Positions 1-12,715 of a stretch of DNA of 64,000 nt are shown here, piece after piece. This DNA is from Pleurodeles waltl (taxonomy: Eukaryota > Chordata > Amphibia > Caudata > Salamandridae): assembly GCF_031143425.1 (NCBI RefSeq), contig NC_090439.1:643561465-643625464 (forward strand). The letters are read 5' to 3'. Below the pieces are notes generated by a model. It was not told the DNA's origin. It saw only the letters and a program-made list of their open reading frames with translations, and searched no databases. Both the position numbers and the translations under genes were made by a program. Within the stretch, counting starts at the first letter, position 1; every line of letters begins with the position of its first letter.

Positions 1-1915
1 ACAGTGAAAATACTACAAATGGACACCTTACCAGGTTAGAAAATAAACAATCTTGATCCAAACTAACCAGAATGACAAAAATCCAACATACAGAACTCAA
101 AATATGACTCTCTGAAGGTTTAAGGAATTCTGTCCATAGAACTCTTTGGATGCGGGCTGTTACACGCAGTACTTTTGAGTGTGTCAAATTCCAAAGCAGA
201 AACAGGCGCAAAGGAAGAAAGCGTTGAAAAGCAGAGGGATGCGTCAGTTCCTGAGTCTATGAGGAGGGGATGCGTCAGAATCCTGAAAGTAATGGGAAGT
301 GAGGTATCGAGTTCCGAGGCAGTTACTTTCAAGGGTGCTGCATTGGAAACTTGGGCGCATAGGTGTGAGGTACGAAAATCTGGATGTGCTGAAGTTCAAT
401 GCGGCGGTGGCAAACAGGCGTTGCGTCGATTCCCTTAGATGTGGCCCAACGATGCATTGATTCTTTCAGCCGCACAGCAGGGCCTGCGTTGGAGTCAGTG
501 CAGGGGTCTCAGACATCAGAGACACAAGGTGCTGATCTCGGGCGGCGGTGGTTCAAGGGCTCAAAACTGGAATGGGCACCACTTAGCAGGCCTGAACTCA
601 CAGCAGTGGAGTTGAGGGGTGCTGCAGGTAAAGTCTTTTCTGGCCCTGAGACTTCCAACAGGAGGCAAGCACATACAAACCCTTGGAGAACCTTCACAAG
701 CAGAATAACAGCAAAGTTCAGTCCTTGTTCTCTCTAAAGAAGAAGCAGCAACTGCAGGCCAACCGAACACAGCAACACACAACAAAGGGACAGTATTCCT
801 CCTTACAGCCCTTCAGCTCTTCTCCTTGGCAGAGCCTCCTCTTGATTCAGAAGTGTTTTAAAAGTCTAGGGTTTTGGGTCCCATACTTGTACTCATTTCT
901 GACGTTGATGTAGGCAAACTTCAAAGGAAAGTCTTTGTAGTGCATAAGACCCTGCCTTTCCTGCCCTGGTCCCAGACAAACTCTAGGGGGTTGGAGACTG
1001 CATTGTGTACGGACAGGCACAGCCCTATTCAGGTGCAAGTGTCAGCTCTTTCCACCACTCTAACCCAAGAAGGCCCATCAGGATATGCAGGGCACACCTC
1101 AGCTCCCTTTTGTGTGACTGTCTAGAATGAATCCACAACCAGCCCAACTGTCATCCTGACCCAGGCGTGTATTCTACAGCCAGGCAGAGACACAGAATGG
1201 TTAAGCAAGAAAATGCCCACTTTTTAAAAGTGGCATTTTCAAGCACAAAATTTAAAAAACACCTTCAATAAAAGATGTATTTTTAAATTGTGAGACCAGA
1301 GGCCGCAAACTCCATATCTTTATTTGCTCCCAATGGGAAATTACTCTTAAAATATATTTCAAGGCAATCGCCATGTTAACCTATGGGAGGAATAGGCCTC
1401 GCAATAGTGAAAAACGAATTTGCCTGTATTTCACTACCAGGACATGTAAAACACACCAGCACATGTCCCACCTTTTAAATAGACTGCACCCTGCCCAGGG
1501 GGCTACCTTGGGCCTACCTTAGGGGTGCCTTACATATACTAAAAGGGAAGGTTTGGACCTGGCAAGTGTGTGCACTTGTCAGGTTGATATGGCAGTTTAA
1601 AACTGCACACAGACACAGCAATGGCAAGTATGAGACACGTTTACAAGCTACTCATGTGGGTGGCACAGTTATTGCTACAAGCCCACTAGTAGCATTTGAT
1701 TTACAGGGCTTGGACACCTCTAGTGCACTTTACTAGGGACTTACTAGTAAATCAAATATACCAATCATGGATAAACCAATTACCAATCCAATTTAGACTG
1801 ACAGCACTTGCACTATAGCAACGGTCAGCAGTGGTAAAGTGCCCGAGTCCTAAAACCAGCAAAAACAGATCAGAAAGAAAATAGGAGGAAGAGGGCAAAA
1901 GGTTTGGGGATAACC
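1..1915 (-). mobile_element. Ty3/gypsy LTR, copy 1, cut by the window edge
   Basis: This stretch aligns along nearly its whole length with a second copy at 6302-8018; position 1 corresponds to about 6494, so the outer end lies left of the window. Shared landmarks include the block around 1420-1460 (matches 7495-7540) and the block around 1690-1750 (matches 7755-7815). The sense strand is minus, judged from the integrase and gag fragments joined to its right side. No open protein frame is expected or seen. At about 1915 the LTR runs directly into integrase sequence, so everything between the integrase core and the LTR has been lost. Confidence 0.75.
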
Positions 1916-1917
1916 CT

Positions 1918-2560
1918 GCAAAAAAGGCAATTTCCAACACGCGTAATAGGGTGTGGTGAACTTATAAGTTACAACACACGCATCCCACATGAACTTCATA
2001 TAGGCAGACAAGAAGTTAGTGTCTCGATCAGACAGTATCTCTTTGGGGAACCCCACACGGGTAAAGATCCCCATCAGATTTGGTTTGGTTATCAGAGGTG
2101 CTATCACCGTCCTCAGAGGGATTGCCGCTGGGCAGCATGTGGCCTGGTCCACCAAGACTAGGATGGCCCTGTTGCCTAGAGTTGTCTTGGGGTGAAATGG
2201 ACCAATGACATTGATGCTCATGCTTTCAAATGGGGTACAAATGATGGGAAGTGGGATCAGGGGAGCTTTCAGCTTTTTCCCTAACTTCCCACTGGCCTGG
2301 CAGATGGGACACGACCTCCAAAATGTATCTAAGGCTGTCTTCATGCTGGGCAAATAAAAGAGGGGGCAAGCCTGGTGAAGGTCTTGTGTAGTCCTAAATG
2401 TCCTGCCAGGGTTATGTCATGAACCAAACCCAGTAGGAAGGCCCGGTAACACTGGGAGACCACCAGCACATGGGCTGCTCCAGTACCTGGAGTCTTAGGC
2501 TCACTGTAGAGGAAATAATTCTCCCAGCAGATTAGTTGATCCCCAGAGGCTTCACCTGCT
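1918..2560 (-). pseudogene. Ty3/gypsy integrase remnant
   Basis: Retrotransposon integrase, which would join element DNA to the host chromosome. Reading leftward on the minus strand there is a GHLG-type zinc-binding segment near 2420-2380, then a cysteine pair (CPIC) near 2305, then the catalytic core with the VGP-like block (VIGPFHPKTTLGNR), GFPKE, a LSDR block holding the second catalytic Asp, and YKFTTPY. The first Asp position reads Asn (IN where VD is expected). The core stops before the catalytic Glu because the sequence joins LTR DNA at about 1915. Stops and frame changes upstream of 2353 show it is dead. Confidence 0.8.
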
Positions 2561-3150
2561 GTGTGGGGTGAGGCTTGCCAGCCAGCAAGCTCAAGCAGGT
2601 CACCTAGGGCGGCAATCTACTTTCTGGTTGGCTCAAGGGCCTCCTCATCCTTAGGGACCCGTCAACCCCCACTGCAGAAACTTCAGGGACCGGTTTCCCA
2701 TGCCTCTTGCCCCTCTCTTTGGCAGCTGTCTGGGCCATTGTTCCAGGCTCCAGACATCTTAGACTCTTGTCCCGGGCAGCCATGGACTGTGTGGTCATAC
2801 AGACCCACTCAGGCAATCCCATTATATCCAAGTGAGACCTGAGCTCTACCTCCATCTAGGTAGTGTGCTCCAGGTCATTACCTAATAGACATTGTACATG
2901 CTTGGCAGGGCTCACAGCAACTTTCAGAGTACCAAAGCCCCCCACCCCACTCAAAGGGAATCAGAGCCACCGGTAGATGGCTCTCACAATTCTCGGCAAC
3001 TATGACTTGGTGGATTGTGTCTGTTAGGGCCTGCTCTGCTAACACCAGCTAACACTTGACAGTTGCCATGCTGGTCCCTTTGTCACGCTGTGTCTCCACC
3101 TGTTGCCCATTAATGGTGATCTGCTGTCTATACTTGGACGTTTTGGAAGG
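2560..3150 (-). pseudogene. Ty3/gypsy protease and linker remnant
   Basis: Lies between gag and integrase on the minus strand. Near 3090-3130 the translation reads INGQQVETQRDKGTS, resembling the retropepsin entry segment but with D-K-G where D-T-G is the active site. Further left are short open pieces (2604-2855) of linker type with many charged residues and several stops. No reverse transcriptase motif lies between this block and the integrase. Assignment rests on position and the degenerate active-site motif. Confidence 0.5.
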
Positions 3151-4349
3151 CATGTGGGCTTTTGGTGCCATGTCTTTATCCCCCAGGGACACTAGGGTTA
3201 CCTCTACCTGTTCCCCAAAACTAGCTGGGACTACCTTCTCCCCGAGCGCTACAATGACCAACACAGGTGTCTGCCCACCAGTGAGGGGCTGTACCCTCTT
3301 GACACATTTGGAGTCGCCCTTGGTGTGACTATGCTTGGAACACTCTGTACATTGTGGTACAAACCTCCCTTTCTTATGGTCATAAAACAATTTCTATTTC
3401 AGACTTGGACTAGTTACCACTATTCCCTAGGGAATTATTTTGGGGGCCTTTAGAGAACTCCTTATTTTTAAGTTTTTCTCCCCTCTCTTTATTCTGGTGG
3501 GAAACTTGACAATCTTTGTGGGTGTCTCCCCAAAAACCCTTTTTTGGACAAGGTCCGCCTTCTTAGCAAGCTTCCTGAGATTGGTCAGCTTACTGTCAAC
3601 CAGGTACTGGCTCAACTCTGTAAAACAGAGCATGTGCTCTCTCAAGATTAAGTTGTACTACCCAACATAATCACTAACTTTGCTGCCCCGCACCAAGCCA
3701 TTCAGTACCTTACTGAAGTAATAATAAAATCCACCCAGGCTTGGTTGGGGAGCTCATTACTCTCCCTGAATCTTTGGAGATACTTCTCAAGGGTCAGTCC
3801 CAATCTGGCAGTCAAAATGGCTTTCATGGGTGTGTACTTGATCTGGTCCTTAAGCTCTAATTTTAGAAGTGTGCCCTTCCCAGGTGTTGCATGTGTTTCC
3901 ACAGACTCACCCCCCAGTGCTCTTCAGGAGCCCTATATACCCTCAGTGCAACTTCGTAAGCAGAAAACCACTTATCAGTGTCTTCTCGCACCACATAACT
4001 GGGCAATAAATCCTTGGGTATACGTACTTTTTTGTCTCCATTAGGTACTGTATGTAGGCTGTCACCATCACCGCTGGAATCCGCCTGCCTGGCCTCAGGT
4101 TCCAGCTCTGTTAGACTCAGTTCATGAGCCAGAAGTAGTTCCTTGCCTGCTGAGGCTCTTTCAGCTTCCCTTTCAGCTTGTTTGGCTTCGATATCAGCCT
4201 CTATTTTTAATTTTGCCAACTGCAGCTGGAATTCTCTCTCCTCTCTCCTTTCCTTTGAAGTCAGACCATGACTAGAGACACTGCTCCTGCCGTCCCAGGT
4301 AGCACAACTCCAAGGGTGCCCCCCTCAACTGCTGCTGTTGTGTAGCCAT
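3049..4349 (-). pseudogene. Ty3/gypsy gag remnant
   Basis: Structural polyprotein of the element, in several frames. The likely start is the ATG at 4349-4347, followed by a Gln-rich start. Then comes a charged coiled region (4219-4100, AKLKIEADIEAKQAERE), the IPKDLLPSYVV and DKWFSAYEVALR blocks near 4020-3960, and a W/L/R-rich segment at 3890-3705 (ARLGLTLEKYLQRFRESN) resembling the SCAN-like capsid end found in some vertebrate gypsy gags. A cysteine-histidine knuckle (CTECSKHSH) follows at 3365-3330. At least three frameshifts separate these pieces, so no intact gag remains. The segment joins an unrelated repeat at about 4360. Confidence 0.75.
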
Positions 4350-4364
4350 TTTAGGCAAAAGCTT

Positions 4365-5150
4365 TATACATGTTATTTTAGCATACTAGGCCTGCCGCTG
4401 TGCACTTTGACCTAGATATGTTTTATTCAGTTTAGTTTTTATTATTTTAACAATAGCTACATTTGCGGTCTTGTTTTATTTTCTCTATCCAGCTGTTCTT
4501 AGCCTAGGTCAGCACTGTGTTCTTAAACCAGACATTTCTTTCATTCTGTGCTTTTCTCAAGGCTGCAGTAAAATAGGTTGCCGGCAAAAGTGGTGCGCTT
4601 TGTCTCCAATGTTCACAGAAACATACACACGCTTACGTGGGGATCATCAGCTGTTTTTTATTTTATAAAAACACCACTTTGACCCATGTACGTTAGAGGG
4701 AGGTTCCTTCCAGATGACCTCAACTGGATGCTGATTGCTGATTGCTTTGCTGCAGCTGCTTATGTAGGCTACAGGCCTCTTGCTTAGGTATGAGGAATGA
4801 TGTCTTCCCAGGGGAACCTGAAGGGCAGAATTAAAGCTTAACAGGCTGTGCTCTAACATAGCCTAGGTAGGGACTATCCTTCACAATCTTAGTGACACAA
4901 TGGTAGCTTTATTGTTGTGTTTTACTCTGCTTGTCACAATTTTAATCCTATTGTGCTTCATCGTCCTAGTTATTGCAATGCATGCTTTATTATCTAAGAT
5001 GCAGTTACTTCAATAAAACCTTATTGAACCTTACTCTGCCTCTGATTGTCCTTGCATACGTGAGACTAATGTAACTGAGAGAAACGGATGAGATCTGAGT
5101 GACCACAATTTCCCTGAGGAGTCATTTATGTCATGCGCCCGGTTGCCCAA
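4365..5150 (+). mobile_element. Possible LTR or other retroelement end, unclassified
   Basis: Sequence changes abruptly from gag at about 4360 into an AT-rich block with an AATAAA at about 5013, followed by roughly 120 bases of mixed composition, the layout of an R-U5 region. A TG occurs near 4370 and a CA near 5136, but I cannot fix the boundaries or a target duplication. No second copy is in the window. Confidence 0.25.
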
Positions 5151-6301
5151 TCGTCCCTGCTCTTGGGTGGAGATGAGGCACTGCTAGCTAGCCGGAACAA
5201 AACCTGGATTAGGCCGACAGGTGTCACCTGGTGTGGGATCAGACTCAGTCCCCCGCAATACAAGTTATTCTACTGCCCAAATCCAGTAGTCTCATTAGGA
5301 TAATGAGAATCTACCCAACACTGCAAGTAGCTCCTTAGGACAGCCATTCACATGCTCCCCCAACACATCATCCTCCTGGGAGCGGGCCTGCCCAGGCCCT
5401 CAGCGCCATTTGAACCTACGCTTTCTTGATGGCTCCTTGGGCAGGTACCCCCATCCCTTTGCAAAAGCTCTTTAATTGGTTAACTGTGTAAGCCTCCACC
5501 TTAGCCAGCTCAAACTCCATGGCTCCACTTTTAGAACCAGCCAAAGACGTGATGTATAGAATGCATTAAAAATGCAAAGCAGTAAAAATTGCAGATAAAG
5601 AAAAAAAATAAAAATGGCCTTCAAATGGTGGTAGGTAGTGTACATGTAGCTATGTATAACACAAATAAAGAATGGGTAAGCTGTTCCAAGGGAGCGATAC
5701 CAGGTCGGCAAGGCACTCTTACTAGTGGAAGCAAGAACCCTCACACACCTAATAGGTGTCATGCTTCATCATAGGGCCTGCTCCTCGTCGTGCTGGCACT
5801 GCAATACCCGACGGGCCCCTCAAGGGGGCTCTCTGCCAGAGTTCTTTTTATAAATGCCATAGTAAGGTGTAGGAGTAGACTCAAACATACCGGGGAGTGA
5901 AGGGCTGGAGGTAGTGGTTTAATATTGACTCTTGGCCCTAATGTCAATCAATTTAATATTATCAGGGGGTCTAGATCAAGGTTAAAAACAAGGGGAGTGT
6001 TAAATGAAGTAATGTTCCTCCACTCTGCCAAGATGAAAAAGGAGATAGAATTAGGGAAAGGAGAATTTAACTTTTAACCCTTGGGAGCGGTTGACATGTT
6101 TCATGCCTATGTTGTCACATACGGATAAGTCGGCGTTTCTTCAGGACCAAGAAAACAAAAAGAAATCCTAGGCTTTACTCAAACCTTCATTGGCTGTAAG
6201 GTGTTTTTGCAAGAGATACTTAACTTGTATGGAAGAACGAAAGTCCCTAGTAACCATGACACTGCACAAATACAAGTCCTATTCTCACCATTGATCACCG
6301 A
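5150..6301. other. Intronic DNA, nothing assigned
   Basis: No convincing exon, RNA gene or recognisable repeat family. Composition is mixed; the short open frames here have no motif I recognise. Confidence 0.5.
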
Positions 6302-8018
6302 TGTTAGAAATTGAGTCTCTAGTTGGCAGAGGTATGTTCCCTGTCCAAGTAGGGACCACAATCCTAGTCATGGTAAGTAACAACACAACCTAAATTATTC
6401 TGTGCCCAACCTCTGTTAGCTTGGCACAGAGCAGGCAGGCTTAACTTAGAAGGCAATGTTGAATGTATTTGTGCAATAACTCATACAGTAACTCAGTGAA
6501 AACACCACACAAAGTACTCCACACCAGTTTAGAAAAATGTATATTTATCTGAATAAAATAAGACAAAACGCGAAGAATCCAATATGTACAAGTCAACATA
6601 TAATTTTTTAGAAGTTTAGGTAAGTCTTAGAAATCATTGATTGTATCTGGGATGCATCAAAAATAATGACACAGAGGGCCGCTGAGGAGGTGATGCAGCA
6701 GAAAGTAAAGCCATGCATTGATTTTTCTAGTGCGGTACAGGTGATGTGTCGATTCTTTCCTCGTGGGCAAGTTGTTGCGTTGACATCTAGGTGTGCAGCC
6801 TTGGCTCCTTACTGCAGTCCAAGGATATTTTGACGCCCCAGGGTGATACATAGAAAATTCAAAACATGCTGGGAGGATGAAACGGGTGCTGTGTCGATCT
6901 GGTAGGCGATGAGGCAATTTTTCAGCCGCAAGACGCTGCATTGTTTCTACAGGCAATGTGGCGATTTTTGCAGGCATTACACCGATTTTCTGATGCAGTG
7001 GATTTTCTCTCTCTGATTAAGACTTTGATGGCCCGAGACTTCTTTAACATGAGGCAAGCTCAGTCCAAGCCCTTGGAAATCACTTGAGGGGGAAGGCATA
7101 GTCCTTCCAGCAGAATTAGGAAGCAGTAGGTAGCATGGCAACAAGCAGGACAGCAGTCCTTCTGAAAAAGCAGTCCAGATGAGTCCTTTGGGCAGCATGG
7201 CAGTCCCTCTGACAGAGTCCAGTTGCAGGTCCAGAAGTGCCTGCCTTGAGGGGGTCATAGACCCAGTATATATACCCAAATGTGCCTTTGAAGTGAAGGA
7301 AACTTCAAAGAATGGTTTTAGCATTTCTAAAATAGTAATTTTAAATCCAATTTCACTAGTAAGCAGGATTTCTCACTACCATTCCAACCACACTAAACAT
7401 GACAATGCCACTCCTTTCAGATCAGAAATGAACACTTAAAAGTATATAAGGGAATATCCAATACTGCCCTATGAGAGGAGCAGGAGTCACAGTAGTGAAA
7501 AACGACTTCGGGAGTATTTCACTACCAGGACATGTAAGACGTACAAGTTTATGTCCTGCCTTCTACTTACATAGCACCCTGCCCTGTCTAGGGCTTACCT
7601 TAGGGGTGACCTATATGTGATAAAATGTCAGTTTAAGGCTTGGCAAGTAGTTTTAAATGCCATGTCAAAGTGGCAGTGAAACTGCACACACAGGCCTTGC
7701 AATTGCAGGCCTGAGACATGGTTATGGGGTGACATATGTAGGCGGCACAATCAGTGCTGCAGGTTCACTAGTAGCATTTAATTTACAGACACTGGGCACA
7801 TGTAGTGCACTTTACTAGGGACTTATAGGTAAATTAAATATGCCAATTGGGTATGAGCTAATGTTACCATGTTTAGGGGAGAGAGCATAAGCACATTATC
7901 ACTGGTCAGCAGTGGTAAAGTGTGCAGAGTCTAAAACCAGCAAAAATTAGATCAGAAAAATGAAGGGAGGCACGCAATGAGTTGGGGCAAGACCTTCCTA
8001 AGGCTGTCGAGTCTACCA
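6302..8018 (-). mobile_element. Solo Ty3/gypsy LTR, copy 2
   Basis: About 1.7 kb, beginning TGTTAGA and ending TCTACCA on the plus strand, so it has the TG...CA form with short inverted ends. It aligns with the LTR at 1-1915. No gag or pol sequence adjoins either end, so it is read as a solo LTR left by recombination between two LTRs. I could not find a matching 4-6 bp target duplication at 6297-6301 and 8019-8023, so the ends may be off by a few bases or one flank may be altered. Confidence 0.7.
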
Positions 8019-10656
8019 AATATCGATTGGCGGTTTCAGGGGGTTGTCCCACGATCTGGAGAAATGTTTCTCAATTCCAGTGCACGCCTTTGGCAAAAGT
8101 CGTAGAACTTCAGTGGCTCCATCCAGCACCACCCTCTTCCCACTGAGGTCCTGGCAGAAGGCTTGTGCCAGGCAGAAGGCAAGGTTTTACTTTCTACCTT
8201 TGTATCAAGAGACACCATCCAGCCTCATCACTGTTCCAGAGGAAGGTAGGGAAGTATTGTGACTCTTCCAGGTCCAGAAGGGCAATGGGATATTGCACAA
8301 ATTTCCACTAGACATTGTACTGAGCTAAGGCGCTGCCAGCCACGAGGCCCCATTTAATCAAGACCCCCTCTGCAGGCCAACTAAAGCAGGCAAACAAGAC
8401 ATCTAGCTCTTGTCCATCCTGTAGATCAAAAATACTGTGTAGTGCCCAGTACGGCTTCCATGTGGGTCAAAGTTTCACCCAGGCTTTTTAGTTAGGCCAC
8501 TAACAATAACAAGCTCACAGGCCCATCAAAAAAGGAGGACACCAGATAGCAGCTAGGCCACTGTAAGAGAAACCACCAGGTAGTCTTAACTGCAGATCAG
8601 CTTGCCACTTTTGTTGTTCATAGCACTCATGTTTCCAGGGAGTTGCTAGCTTATCTCTTGCTGTGAAGGAACAGGTAGGAAACAATGCTTTTATTTATAT
8701 TTTGCACATTCTTTCTGGAACAAAAATGGAGCCCTTTGTCCACCATTCCAGCTCTAATTGTAGGGCTTAGAACTGAATGCAGACAAGGGACTCCTTTCTG
8801 CACGCAGCAGAAACATTGTTTGATAGATGTTGATGTTTTCCTTTTAATGCAGATATATCGTGCACCTTTCTGGACTACTGTCAGTTTGAAGGTCAGCCCT
8901 GCCAATTACCACACACAGGCGTGAGTCTACCACATTTCAATGTGGTGGTCTGCATCACTGTACTGAAAATCAAAATCACACATAGCGCCTCCTCAGCTGT
9001 CAAGCGGAGCGCTGCTATAATGCATGACTGAGCTGCAGCCTGGCAGAGTGCAGTGTGCGCTGCTCCTGGCAGTCTAGGAGTCTGGCTCAAGAGATGCTTG
9101 CATCTGTACTCTGCTTGTTACAATGTATTGAGTTGTAGTCAGAAACACCCCCAGACGCGAGTCGACACGTGCATAACTGTTGACATCACAGGAGTTCCCA
9201 ATGGCTTAAATACTACTCAGTGAGTTAGAGACACAGTTAAGCTGAGGGGTGAGTCATGGGTCCTGACATCCTGCTGAGCTCAGCGGCTGCCCACAGTGCG
9301 AGCGGACATCATTTCATAAAGTTTTGGCTGCACTTTGGCCAGTGCCGCAACTCAGATGTGTGCAGCAGTCTGGGAGCCAGCTTAGAGCTATTCCAACTTC
9401 ACCATACTGCGGCAGGGATCATAAGGAGTGGATTTGATTCACTGGCAGGCCGGACCTAGGCAATGCCGGCCGCAGATCACTCACCGTCAGCAACCTGCTA
9501 AGTGTTGGGCAAGGCTGAGAGCTGCCCACTGTGGCTGGACGTATCAGTCACATCCCACGCAGGACCCGATCCCAGCCACTAGGCTGTGGCATAGGCAGCC
9601 AGGCTCAGCTGCCACGAGTCATTCATCATGGTCAGAGATTAAGTAAGAGCCTGACAGAGAGTGAGAGCCTGTATGTCCTAAAGTAAACACTTCTGTGTCA
9701 TAACGGTTAAATTGTGTTTTTAGACTTGTCTTAGAGCCTGCTGCATGGCGGTGCGCCGGACCCCAGCTAGGGCAGTCAGCCGCTCAGCTATTTATGATTT
9801 TTACAGCTCTGTGTCTCAGAGAGTGTCTTTTTGAAATAATACAACTTGCAGCCAGCTGTGAACAAGGCTACATGTGCATCAGTTAGCCTCTTCTCCTGCG
9901 CCTTGCCCCCCAAAAACGTTGCATTATTTTGCTGTAATGTTAATTACTTAGACTAGCTGTGCAACTTATTCTCCGACTCACGTTAATAATAAATAGTTGG
10001 CAAAGCTGTGCTCAGCTAATTGATGTTTTTTTATACTGCTCAGTGTGTCTCTTTTTCCAAGGCCAAGCTGTGGCCCATAGGCCATGTGTGTGCCCTTACA
10101 TTTGTAGAGCTTTGCAGCAGTTTTAAGATATTCTTAGAGTTTCTCATTGCTCAAATGGGTGTAATTTCTGATATTTATGTTTTCCTCCTTACTTGATTTT
10201 GCTTGTGGGAAAGAGTCACTCATAGTTGTTGAAATGTCAATAATAATTACACTGAAATTATGAAAATATCACAAATAGAAATCTAAAACCATGGCAACTA
10301 TGGAAGGTCTAGGCCAGAATTTGTAAATAATGCCCATTTCAGCGAAATATACCTTAGTGAATCCAGTAGAAAAATTCTATTTTCAGTCTTGACCAATGAA
10401 ACTGGCTTCATGGTTTTGTAACACTTAACTTAGCAAATATTTCTCTAAAAATTAGTTCCAGGGCACTAACTAAGCAATCTCTTGCAAAAGGTTTCAAATA
10501 ACATATATTAGCCATGTTTTTTAGTGCATTGGCCAAATGTTCAGTCTAAATCAGACTCTGAAAATAGGAAAAGCCGGCAACACTGAACTGTGGCTAGAAC
10601 AATAATCCAAATCTATGAAAGACTTTCCTTAGTTGAGAAACACTCGCTGACACTTA
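8019..10656. other. Intronic DNA, nothing assigned
   Basis: No gene or repeat family identified. A GC-richer block at about 8990-9650 has short open frames without motifs; 9900-10600 is AT-rich. Confidence 0.5.
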
Positions 10657-12051
10657 GGCCGTCATTATGACAATGGTGGTCTTTTGCCAAGACTGCCGTG
10701 CATAATGCTGCCACCATACCCCCAGTGCTGGTGGTACTGTGACCCCTGTATTTGGTGTAACTCACGGATTTCCGCTCATTCACAGGCGGAAAACTGACAC
10801 TGTTGGCCTCACTGATGGTGAGAGGCTGTTCCACCGCTAGCAATGCCACGCCGCAAGGACTCCACCCAATGTATTACGATACGTAATATGGCACCGCGGA
10901 CCCTGCAGGCCGGTGCAGGGCTGGCAGTGGAATAGCCGATACCCATACCCTACCCGACAACCATTTCGCCCAGACAGGTAGTTGCCCTGACCGAAAAGGG
11001 GGGGTTGCATGCATGTGTGTGTGTGTAATGGAATGGGTGTGCCTGGACGGGGTGGGGTGTGTATGAATGTAGAGTGGGGTAGTGTGTGTATGAATGCAAA
11101 GGAGGAGTGTGTGTATGAATGCGGAGGGGTGGGAGTGTGTATGATTGTGGAGGGGGAGTGTGTGTATGAATGTGAAGTGGGGGTGCGTATGTGTAAGAGT
11201 GAGGGGGGTCATGTATGTCAGTGTGAGAGCGAGTAGGGGTGTTTGTATTTATGCGTGCTGTCGGGTGGGGGGTGTCTGCAAGTGTACAGTTGGGTGGGGT
11301 GTGTTTGCAAGTGTGTGGACGGGGGTGTTGTGTGCATGTGTCAGGTGTGTGCGTGTATGTGTATGTGTAGCGGTAAGGGCGTGCGCGAGTGCGTGTGTTA
11401 ATCTATGTGTGTGTGGAGGGGGTGTGTGTCTGAATGGAAGGGGAGGTGGGTGTCAGGGTGTGATTGAGTAGGTGTGTGTATTGGGTTGCATGCGAGTGGG
11501 GGTGCATGTGAGCAAGTCTGCGAGTGATTGGGGGTGTCTGTCTGGATGCGTGCGATTGAGTGAGGGTGTCTGTGTGGATGCGTGCGGTCGGTGGGAGTGT
11601 TTGTATGGAAATGTGCGGATGGGGGTGTGTGTGCGAATGAGGGGGTGGGGATGTGAATTATTTCGTAGAGGGGTGCATATGTGTGAGTGGGGGGTGTCTG
11701 TCAGTGTGAGAGTGGGTGGGGGTGTTAGTATGGTTGTGTGCGGTTCGGTGGGGGGTATTTGGAAGTGTGTGGATGGGTGAGGGGGGTGTCTCCATGTGTG
11801 TAGACATGGGGGGTGCATGTATCAGCTACAGGAATTCCTGTCGCCGGGTGCGTTACCACCAGGGTTTTTGTGGCGGGACGACTGCCGTGAAAAGCCTGCT
11901 GGTTTGTTGCCTCCTAATATGGCCGGCGACCATAGGCCTGCCGCCGGCCCGGAGGAGCTCACCGCCGGCCTCAGCAGTACGACTGGACCGGCGGGTCCTG
12001 TCGTACCGCCTGTTTGGCTGTCTCATGACCGCCAAACTCGTAATGAGGGCC
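10657..12051. mobile_element. PIF/Harbinger-like non-autonomous element with GT minisatellite core
   Basis: The left end GGCCGTCATTATGAC and the reverse of the right end GGCCCTCATTACGAG are the same family of ends as the 17,850-18,856 element. Left flank is TTA; the right flank has diverged. Its left end corresponds to the right end of the other copy (both have GGTCTTTT followed by an AAGAC hairpin), and both have an AGGAATTCCT palindrome beside the core (here near 11,830, there near 18,140). The element is therefore in the opposite orientation. No transposase is encoded. Confidence 0.65.
11008..11815. repeat. G-rich GT minisatellite
   Basis: About 800 bases of degenerate GTGTGTRTGAATG plus GGGGTGGG motifs, with units of roughly 25-40 bases. 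The plus strand has many G runs of three or more. Long open frames on both strands (for example 11,145-11,471) are products of the repeat and not genes. Confidence 0.9.
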
Positions 12052-12245
12052 CTGGTCTGCACAGCTTGATTACTGAGCACAGCAGCTGAAATCTTATGTA
12101 GACTCTTAGAAAGTGATGATAGACAAAGGCAAACATTTCCAAGTAGCCTGCCTAATTGTGTAATTGCTGCAGAATGTAGTGATTTCAGCACATCTCTGTG
12201 TTGCCTGCACTACATTTTGCCTTGTAGGAGTTTAATGCAAAAAGA

Positions 12246-12715
12246 ACAAATGATGGACGGAATGCTGAACAATGTCAAGCATTCACCCCCAGTACAGAGA
12301 TCTGGGCCTAAATCCATCGTATATTTTGCTATCCATGTCATTCCAGTTTGGACCCAGCCATATGCAAATCAGTCTTGACCCTGCTCCCTATAGGAACAGT
12401 CCAGCCTGAATTGCCAAACCACAGCCTCCCTGGACAGGAAACAAGCATCCTGGGACCTGTTTCAGGGTATCACCCTTCATCAATCAGGCTAGCTTGACTC
12501 CAGTGGCATAGGGAACAAGAGACCCACGTCTGGGCATACCCTTCCCACGTAGGGCGACAAACGCAAAAAGAACAAGGCATGGCAGTTCGGGCTGAACTGT
12601 TCCCATGGGGAACAGGATCAAGACTGATTTGCATATGGCTAGATCCAAACTGGGATGGCGGTGTGAGCAAAACAAATGATGTACTAAAACCATCCGCATT
12701 CCGTCCATCATTTGT
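12246..12715. mobile_element. Foldback element with long inverted arms
   Basis: The left arm starts ACAAATGATGGACGGAATGC and the right arm is its reverse complement ending at 12,715. Inner segments also pair: TATGCAAATCAGTCTTGA at about 12,361 against its reverse near 12,622-12,640, and a GGAACAG block on both sides. About 470 bases, no coding capacity. Family not recognised. Confidence 0.7.

Noticed and set aside
11145..11818. Overlapping Cys/Val/Gly-rich and His/Pro/Thr-rich frames
   Set aside because: Both strands of the GT minisatellite.
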